36,735 nucleotides of DNA, taken from assembly GCA_044464175.1 (NCBI GenBank), contig JBIQLO010000007.1, positions 1 through 36,735 on the forward strand, given 5' to 3'. The notes beneath the pieces were generated by a model. The model did no database searches. It worked only from the letters and a program-made list of their open reading frames with translations, and was not told where the DNA came from. Positions 32,123 through 36,735 of this stretch are shown piece by piece. Each line of letters starts with the position of its first letter. The stretch's first letter is position 1. The position numbers and the translations under genes were made by a program. The DNA is from JBIQLO01 sp044464175. GTDB taxonomy: Bacteria > Planctomycetota > Phycisphaerae > Tepidisphaerales > Tepidisphaeraceae.

Positions 32123-32917
32123 TTACGCCAGCGCCTTGTAAATCATCGCCCCAGCCGCCACCGCCGCCGCAATGTACAAAATCGCCGCAAACGGCTTCTC
32201 CGGCACCCGCTTATTCATCCACGCGCCCATCAACGTCCCGGCCGGAATCAGCGGAATGAACCAGATCGAATCGTGCAGCGTCTGCCCGTTAATCAGCCCC
32301 ATGGAAATATACGTCGGCAGCTTCGAGCAGTTGATCAGCAGGAAATACAGCAGCAGCGTCCCCATCATCAGCCGCTTGGGCAGCTTCTCGTGCAGCAGGT
32401 AGATCGTCACGATCGGACCGGCCGAGTTATTGATCGTTGAAACCGTCCCGGCCAGCACCCCGATGGAGATCGCCGAAAGCGGATGCGATGGCAGCGTCGG
32501 AATCTCCCGCCCCGTCAGCCGCCATGCCTGCATCGCCACCACCGCCAGGCAGATCAACCCGATAATCAGGTTCATCACTTTCCCGAATTCCGCCGGCGGC
32601 ATCCCGCGCAGCGCAAGCAGAATTATCGTCCCGGCCACCACCCCCACGATCGCCCCCGCCACCAACCCCCCCAGCTTCGGCCAGTCATATTCTCCGATGT
32701 AATGCAGGTTGCTGAAGATGTCGCACGCGATCAGCAGCGGCAGGATGATCCCCAGCATTTTGGTCGGTCCCACGACCAGCGCCATGAGCGGAATCGCCAG
32801 AATCCCCGCGCCCCCGCCAAATCCCGCCTTGCTGATGCCCAGAATCAGCACTGCCAGACCCACGCACACATAGTACACCCACGGCTCAACCCCCACTGGA
32901 ATGCTCGGAAGCAGCAT
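32123..32917 (-). CDS. TSUP (TauE/SafE) family membrane permease
   Basis: A 264-residue protein with about eight transmembrane helices in two repeated halves. LAVLILGISKAGFGGGAGIL and LAGTVSTINNSAGPIVTIYL are the paired signature segments of the TauE/SafE family, which export or import sulfite, sulfonates, sulfoacetate or related small anions. The substrate cannot be told and no sulfur-metabolism gene is adjacent. A strong promoter lies only 8 nt upstream of the ATG, so the mRNA is probably leaderless. Confidence 0.92.
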   Translation of the reverse strand: MLLPSIPVGVEPWVYYVCVGLAVLILGISKAGFGGGAGILAIPLMALVVGPTKMLGIILPLLIACDIFSNLHYIGEYDWPKLGGLVAGAIVGVVAGTIILLALRGMPPAEFGKVMNLIIGLICLAVVAMQAWRLTGREIPTLPSHPLSAISIGVLAGTVSTINNSAGPIVTIYLLHEKLPKRLMMGTLLLYFLLINCSKLPTYISMGLINGQTLHDSIWFIPLIPAGTLMGAWMNKRVPEKPFAAILYIAAAVAAGAMIYKALA

Positions 32918-32925
32918 GGGCGGGA

Positions 32926-32953
32926 ATTATATCGATCCGCCTGCCCCTGTCAC
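32926..32953 (-). promoter_or_regulatory. Strong promoter of the TSUP permease gene, leaderless-type spacing
   Basis: On the minus strand GTGACA (32953-32948), 16-nt spacer and consensus TATAAT (32931-32926), then 8 nt to the ATG at 32917. The predicted transcription start is 1-2 nt from the start codon. Confidence 0.65.
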
Positions 32954-33033
32954 CTTGGGAATCGGGCGGCTCATCGTTATCATCTGCTGACCACTGGTGG
33001 AAAGAAGCCAAACAACAGCATTAAGGAACTCAT

Positions 33034-34002
33034 ATGACCCTGCGCATCGGAATCGTTGATCTGTGCACCTCCCACCCCGCCGCCTTTGTCCCCATCCTCC
33101 GGGAACTGGGCTGCCAGGTCACCGCCGTCTGGGATGGCGGCCAAACCCGTCCGACCGATTACGCCGAAACCTTCGCCCAGCAGTTTGACATCCCCAACGT
33201 CTGCCGCGAACCGGCCGACATGATCGGCCAGGTTGATGCCGTCACCATCCACGGCGCGGATTGGGACCGCCACCTGCAGAACGCGGCCCTCTTTGTCGAA
33301 GCCGGAATCCCCGTCTGCATCGACAAGCCCGTGGTCGGGTCCGTGCGCGACGTGCGCAAACTGATCGAGCTGGATCGCCGCCATCCCGGCCTGATTTTCG
33401 GCGGCTCTTCCTGCCAGTTCGCCCGGGAAATCCTCCAGCTCCGAAGCCAGCTGACCGACGCCGGTCCGATCGTCTCGGCCACCGCCATCGGATGCAATGA
33501 CCTGTTCAGCTACGGCATCCACAACATCGAGATGCTCCAGGCGGTCGTCGGCTACGACGCCCAGGCCGTCCAGTGCCGCCGGGAAGCGCCCCTGGGCGAC
33601 TACTTCGTCCGCTTTGCCCGCGGCTTTGAGGCCCACCTCCTGATGCACAACCCCGCCCATGGCTGGTTCCTGGCCGTCAATACCTTCAAAAAGGGCGTCC
33701 TCTCCACCGGCATTGACTCCAAACAGCTCTACCGTGCTTTCCTCGAGCACTTCCTCGCTTTTATCCAGGGCAAGCTCCCGAACTGGTCCCTCGCCGATTC
33801 GCTCCAGCCGATTCTCGTCGCCCTGGCCATGGATCAGGCGCGCCGAAAGGAAAACCTCGGCCGGTGGATTGCCCTGGATCAGCTCCCCCCGGAAGCCGCG
33901 TTCAACGGCGCTGAATTCGCCGAAATGTACCGCGATGCCCGCGACCGCGGCGGCAGCCTTTATCAGGAACAGACCAAACAGCGCTGGGGACAATCCAAAT
34001 AG
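33034..34002 (+). CDS. Gfo/Idh/MocA-like oxidoreductase
   Basis: A 322-residue protein of the Gfo/Idh/MocA superfamily. The N-terminal Rossmann domain is followed by VDAVTIHGADWDRHLQNAAL and the lid motif IDKPVVGSVRDVRKLIEL (usually EKP), then a C-terminal alpha/beta domain with SYGIHNIEMLQAVVGYDAQA, where His probably acts with the catalytic site. The nucleotide-binding loop is non-standard: after IGIVDLCTSHP there is no G-x-G-x-x-G, so NAD(P) binding may be altered. Many planctomycete paralogues act on sugars or inositols. AAGGAACTCAT gives a good ribosome site before ATG 33034. It is divergent from the TSUP gene. Confidence 0.85.
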   Translation: MTLRIGIVDLCTSHPAAFVPILRELGCQVTAVWDGGQTRPTDYAETFAQQFDIPNVCREPADMIGQVDAVTIHGADWDRHLQNAALFVEAGIPVCIDKPVVGSVRDVRKLIELDRRHPGLIFGGSSCQFAREILQLRSQLTDAGPIVSATAIGCNDLFSYGIHNIEMLQAVVGYDAQAVQCRREAPLGDYFVRFARGFEAHLLMHNPAHGWFLAVNTFKKGVLSTGIDSKQLYRAFLEHFLAFIQGKLPNWSLADSLQPILVALAMDQARRKENLGRWIALDQLPPEAAFNGAEFAEMYRDARDRGGSLYQEQTKQRWGQSK

Positions 34003-34029
34003 GGCGTTGCCGGGCCACGGCGCCGCCGC

Positions 34030-35025
34030 CTATAGCCACTGCTTGGACAGGAAAATCACCAGCAGCACCGTCTCGATCGCCAGAGTGATGCCGATGCTCA
34101 CCCACAGCCCCGCCGCGCTGTGCAGCAGTGGCATGTTCTCAAAGTTCATCCCGAAGAAGCTGGTCACCACCGTCAGCGGCAGCGCCAGAATGCTGATCAC
34201 CGTCAGCGTCTTCATGATCTGGTTCAGGTTGTTGCTGACGCTCGACATGTAAATATCCCGCGCCCCCTGCACCAGGTCGCGGTAGAGCTCGATTGTCTCA
34301 ACCGCCCGGTTCAGGTGGTCCAGGATGTCTCGAAAATAGACCCGGCTGTGCTCGCGGATGAACGGCACCTCGCCGCGCGTCAGCATTGCCAGCACATCCC
34401 GCTGCGGGCCGATGATCCGACGCAATCCCATCAATTCCCGCTTCTTGGCCGAGATGTGGCTCAACACCTCCGTGGAGGGGCTGACCATCGCCGCATCCTC
34501 CAGGTCATCCAGCGCCTCCTGCAACCAGTCCAGGATCGGCTGATAATGGTCCACCAGCCGGTCCAGCACTCCATGCAGCAGCATGTCAATCCCATGCTCC
34601 AGCGCGATGCGCGGATCGCCCTGCGCCCGCTGCAACATCTCGCCCACCGACTTCATGGGCCGTTCGTGGATCGTCAGCAGGTAACGGTGCGATACAAACA
34701 GGTCCAGCTCCTTCGTCTGGAGCCGCTCCTTGAACGTCTCCAGGTCCGGGCCGTGGATGACCATGTAAAAATAGCCGTCGCGACAGGTGTCCCCCGTGTG
34801 GTCGTAGCTTTCGATCTTGGGGCGCTGGTTGTAGGCGATCGTGTCCTCGATCGCCAGCGGATGGAAGCCAAAGACATCATCCAGCAGGCCATATTCCTCG
34901 TCGGTCGGCTCCCTCATGTCGAGCCAGAAGACCGCTTTGGAATCCTCCAGCGCCTTCCGCAGCGTGTCCGGATCGCTGGCCGTGCTGAGTTGTCCATCGC
35001 CAAAGCGAATAAACGAGGTGAGCAT
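34030..35025 (-). CDS. corA: CorA family divalent-cation transporter
   Basis: A 331-residue magnesium (possibly cobalt or zinc) channel. The long cytoplasmic N-terminal domain (FWLDMREPTDEEYGLLDDVF, FHPLAIEDTI) leads through the stalk helix to two C-terminal transmembrane segments. The pore motif GMN is at 292-294 (FFGMNFENMPLL), and the protein ends with basic KQWL on the cytoplasmic side. All hallmarks are present; the pentamer would form an inner-membrane channel. The start at ATG 35025 excludes a short upstream extension that would translate the REPIN. TACATT ends 6 nt before the ATG, another possible leaderless layout. Confidence 0.94.
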   Translation of the reverse strand: MLTSFIRFGDGQLSTASDPDTLRKALEDSKAVFWLDMREPTDEEYGLLDDVFGFHPLAIEDTIAYNQRPKIESYDHTGDTCRDGYFYMVIHGPDLETFKERLQTKELDLFVSHRYLLTIHERPMKSVGEMLQRAQGDPRIALEHGIDMLLHGVLDRLVDHYQPILDWLQEALDDLEDAAMVSPSTEVLSHISAKKRELMGLRRIIGPQRDVLAMLTRGEVPFIREHSRVYFRDILDHLNRAVETIELYRDLVQGARDIYMSSVSNNLNQIMKTLTVISILALPLTVVTSFFGMNFENMPLLHSAAGLWVSIGITLAIETVLLVIFLSKQWL

Positions 35026-35041
35026 GGGCGGAATGTACCAT

Positions 35042-35107
35042 GTAGGGTGGGCACCGCCCACCCTGGTATGAAGGTGTGTCGGAACGAAGGTGGGCAGTGC
35101 CCACTAC
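35042..35107. repeat. REPIN: two inverted GTAGGGTGGGC units
   Basis: Unit 1 is GTAGGGTGGGC-ACC-GCCCACC (35042-35062). Unit 2 is GGTGGGC-AGT-GCCCACTAC (35089-35107), the same element in opposite orientation. Each has a 7-bp or near 7-bp stem; 26 nt separate them. The pair fills the gap between nuoI and corA, and the TAG of unit 2's head (35106-35104) is the nuoI stop codon. Confidence 0.8.
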
Positions 35108-35679
35108 CTCCGCGGCAAATCCGCCGCCGTCGTCGCCAAGTCCCCGGCCTGCACGCGGCGCTGTTCCTGCCCAACCCAATCAATGCTCTGGGCGTTCCGC
35201 TGCATCCAAAGGGGCTGGGGCGTCTTGAGCCCCTTTTTGGCCAGCTCCGTGAATTCCACGATGGTGTCCTGCCGGGTATAGCCGGACAGGTCATGCAGCT
35301 TGCCCATGTGAATGCAGTCGGTGGGGCACGGCTCAGTGCAAAGCGCGCAGAACAGGCATTTGCTGTAGTCGATGGCGTAGCGCACCAGCTCGCCGCCGGC
35401 CGCTTTGCCCGTCTCCTTGTCGATCTTGCGCGGGCCGGTCTTGTCGATGTAGATGCAGTCCACCGGGCACGCCTTGACGCACAGGTCGCACGCGATGCAC
35501 AGATCCGCCTCAAACTCGTGAAACCCCCGGTAGCGAGGGGCCAGGCTCAGGCGCTGCTCGGGATACTGCACCGTCACGGTCTTTTGAAAACAGTACTTGA
35601 TCGTGATCTTCATCCCAATCGCGATCGTGCGCACGTTTTCGTAGAGATTTTGAAAATAGCCGCTGACGGTCATGCTCAT
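35104..35679 (-). CDS. nuoI: NuoI-like two-[4Fe-4S] ferredoxin subunit
   Basis: A 191-residue protein matching NADH:quinone oxidoreductase subunit I, which passes electrons towards the quinone site. An amphipathic N-terminal region with IAIGMKITIKYCFQKTVTVQ precedes two ferredoxin motifs: CIACDLCVKAC plus C75 (Cys 61, 64, 67, 71, 75) and CLFCALCTEPC plus C122 (Cys 108, 111, 114, 118, 122). The C-terminal 50 residues are less conserved. No other nuo gene is next to it; neighbours are an unknown 89-aa protein and corA. It may serve complex I encoded elsewhere, or another ferredoxin-dependent complex. The stop codon is the TAG of a REP head. A second ATG two codons in (MTVSGYF) is an alternative start. 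Confidence 0.88.
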   Translation of the reverse strand: MSMTVSGYFQNLYENVRTIAIGMKITIKYCFQKTVTVQYPEQRLSLAPRYRGFHEFEADLCIACDLCVKACPVDCIYIDKTGPRKIDKETGKAAGGELVRYAIDYSKCLFCALCTEPCPTDCIHMGKLHDLSGYTRQDTIVEFTELAKKGLKTPQPLWMQRNAQSIDWVGQEQRRVQAGDLATTAADLPRR

Positions 35680-35685
35680 ACCCTA

Positions 35686-35699
35686 GACCCGGCCGGGTC
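35686..35699. promoter_or_regulatory. 14-bp perfect palindrome before nuoI
   Basis: GACCCGGCCGGGTC lies 6 nt upstream of the nuoI start and 16 nt after the preceding gene. It could be a regulator site or a compact RNA hairpin; chance is possible at this GC content. Confidence 0.3.
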
Positions 35700-35715
35700 C
35701 GATGTCCAGAACCCC

Positions 35716-35985
35716 TCAGACGATCTGCTTGACCTCCAGCTCCAGGATCAGCCGGGGATCAAAGTCGATCCGCTGCTCGAACGGGCCGCCCAGATGCTCG
35801 GTGTCCAGGGCGATGATCCACCCCTCCTCGATCACCAGATCGTCGATGATCCGCCCGCCCGCCAACGTCGCCCGGCAGACGGCGGTGTACTTGCGCTTGG
35901 GCGCGCCGGCCGCCAGCAGATGTTTGCGCCATGTCTCGGGCAGCACCTTGGCCAGTCGATTTCGCGGTGGCGTTTTGGAGTGCAT
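35716..35985 (-). CDS. Conserved-looking 89-residue protein of unknown function
   Basis: A short protein with a basic N-terminus (MHSKTPPRNRLAKVLPETWR) and a beta-rich remainder (KYTAVCRATLAGGRIIDDLV, IEEGWIIALDTEHLG, LILELEVKQIV). No family is recognised. It lies between dus (41 nt upstream) and nuoI (36 nt downstream) on the same strand, so is likely in one transcription unit. The gene-like spacing and codon pattern make it probably real. Confidence 0.6.
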   Translation of the reverse strand: MHSKTPPRNRLAKVLPETWRKHLLAAGAPKRKYTAVCRATLAGGRIIDDLVIEEGWIIALDTEHLGGPFEQRIDFDPRLILELEVKQIV

Positions 35986-36026
35986 GCCCCCGACGATACC
36001 CGATCCGCCGACCGGGCCAAAATCCG

Positions 36027-36735
36027 CTAAGCGTTGACTTCATCCGCCGCCCGCGCCTCGGGCCAGACCCCCGGCCCGTCGGAGCCATACCAACGCTCCA
36101 GCACGCGCGTCCAGTCGGCCAGCGAATGCACCGCGATGAAATCCGCCTTCACCTGCTCCGCCCCCGGATGGAACCGGCTGTACTTGATCCCCATCTTCCG
36201 CATGCGCCGTCCGGCCAGCGATTCGCCATGAATCTCCATCGCGATGGCGAAATGATCGGCCAGCGCTTCACGCTGCTGGGTGATGGTGGGGGGGTGGATC
36301 GTTTTGCCCGCCAGCAGGTCGCGCGCCTGCTGGAAGATCCACGGGTTGCCGATCGCCCCCCGCGCGATCCACGCCACATCCACGCCCGTCTCCCGCACCA
36401 TCCGCACCGCATCCTCGGCCGTGAACAGGTCGCCGGCCCCGAAAATCACCTTGTCCGGATACCGCCGCCGCAAATCCGCCAGGAAGGGCCAGCGGCTGGG
36501 GCCCAGGTATTTCTGCTCCACCGTCCGGGCATGGACGCGCACCGCGCTGCACCCGTGGGCGTAGGCCGCCTCGAAGACCTCGTAAAACCGCTCGGCCGAC
36601 TCGGCCGAATCATCAAATCCGCGCCGCAGGCTCACCGTCAGGGGCACCTGCGCCGGCACCGCCGCCCGCGCCTGCTCCAGAATCGCCAGCGCCCGGGGCA
36701 CATCCTTGAGCATGTGCCCGCCCCGCGCCTTGTTT
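36027..36735 (-). CDS. tRNA-dihydrouridine synthase (Dus), N-terminus outside window
   Basis: An FMN-dependent enzyme that reduces uridines in tRNA D-loops. The visible 235 residues include NKARGGHMLKD (the segment just after the catalytic Cys, which lies beyond the window edge), VPLTVSLRRGFDDS, VRVHARTVEQKYLGPSRW, the phosphate-binding VIFGAGDLFTAEDAVRM and IARGAIGNPWIF, and the C-terminal helical domain. It is closest in look to the DusB group. The frame is open to the last base of the window, so the gene is truncated only by the window. It probably leads a unit with the 89-aa gene, nuoI and corA. Confidence 0.92.
   Translation of the reverse strand, partial: NKARGGHMLKDVPRALAILEQARAAVPAQVPLTVSLRRGFDDSAESAERFYEVFEAAYAHGCSAVRVHARTVEQKYLGPSRWPFLADLRRRYPDKVIFGAGDLFTAEDAVRMVRETGVDVAWIARGAIGNPWIFQQARDLLAGKTIHPPTITQQREALADHFAIAMEIHGESLAGRRMRKMGIKYSRFHPGAEQVKADFIAVHSLADWTRVLERWYGSDGPGVWPEARAADEVNA

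Overview
The window is GC-rich bacterial chromosome, densely coding on both strands. I place it in the Planctomycetota, most likely class Phycisphaerae. The reasons are a prepilin-like protein with an exact H-x9-DG signature, Thr/Gln/Pro-rich linkers in exported proteins (also in YidC), large secreted glycosidase-like proteins, dispersed REP-like palindromes with a GTAGGG head, and a tiny lysine-rich histone-tail-like protein. This assignment is inference; no rRNA or tRNA gene is present. No phage, insertion sequence or CRISPR array was found.

Layout. 1-9050 (+): a carbohydrate-oriented block with a prepilin-like pseudopilin (cut at the window edge), a LamG jellyroll protein interrupted by a seven-bladed propeller, and two large secreted glycosidase-like proteins closed by a strong hairpin. 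9141-14004 (-): mnmE carrying a REPIN-like palindrome inside its coding sequence, a broken small gene, yidC and a metallophosphoesterase. 14198-17333 (+): an M14 carboxypeptidase, lipA and a GT2 glycosyltransferase. 17337-17646 (-): a self-contained short transcription unit for a 23-residue Lys-rich peptide. 17753-20764: a PpiC lipoprotein (-) divergent from recR and gluQ (+). 20768-27019 (-): a signalling cluster with an anchored protein, a DUF2231-like membrane protein, a CHASE histidine kinase, a single-domain response regulator and a hybrid REC-PAS-kinase-REC protein. 27184-29464: a tail-anchored small protein (+), rplT and rpmI (-), and a four-repeat basic protein (+). 29558-31828 (+): aspartate kinase and an inositol-monophosphatase-like enzyme. 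31851-32917 (-): a TSUP permease and a DUF167 protein. 33034-34002 (+): a Gfo/Idh/MocA-like oxidoreductase. 34030-36735 (-): a partial Dus, an unknown 89-aa protein, a NuoI-like ferredoxin and corA.

The core genes (mnmE, yidC, lipA, recR, gluQ, rpmI-rplT, lysC, dus) are ordinary housekeeping functions. The observations most worth following are: the Lys-rich micro-protein with its own promoter, perfect Shine-Dalgarno and bidirectional terminator; a palindromic REPIN-like repeat translated as part of MnmE; REP heads supplying the stop codons of yidC and nuoI; the propeller-in-jellyroll protein; the tandem-repeat basic protein; and several genes whose predicted -10 box lies only 6-10 nt before the ATG, suggesting leaderless transcripts.
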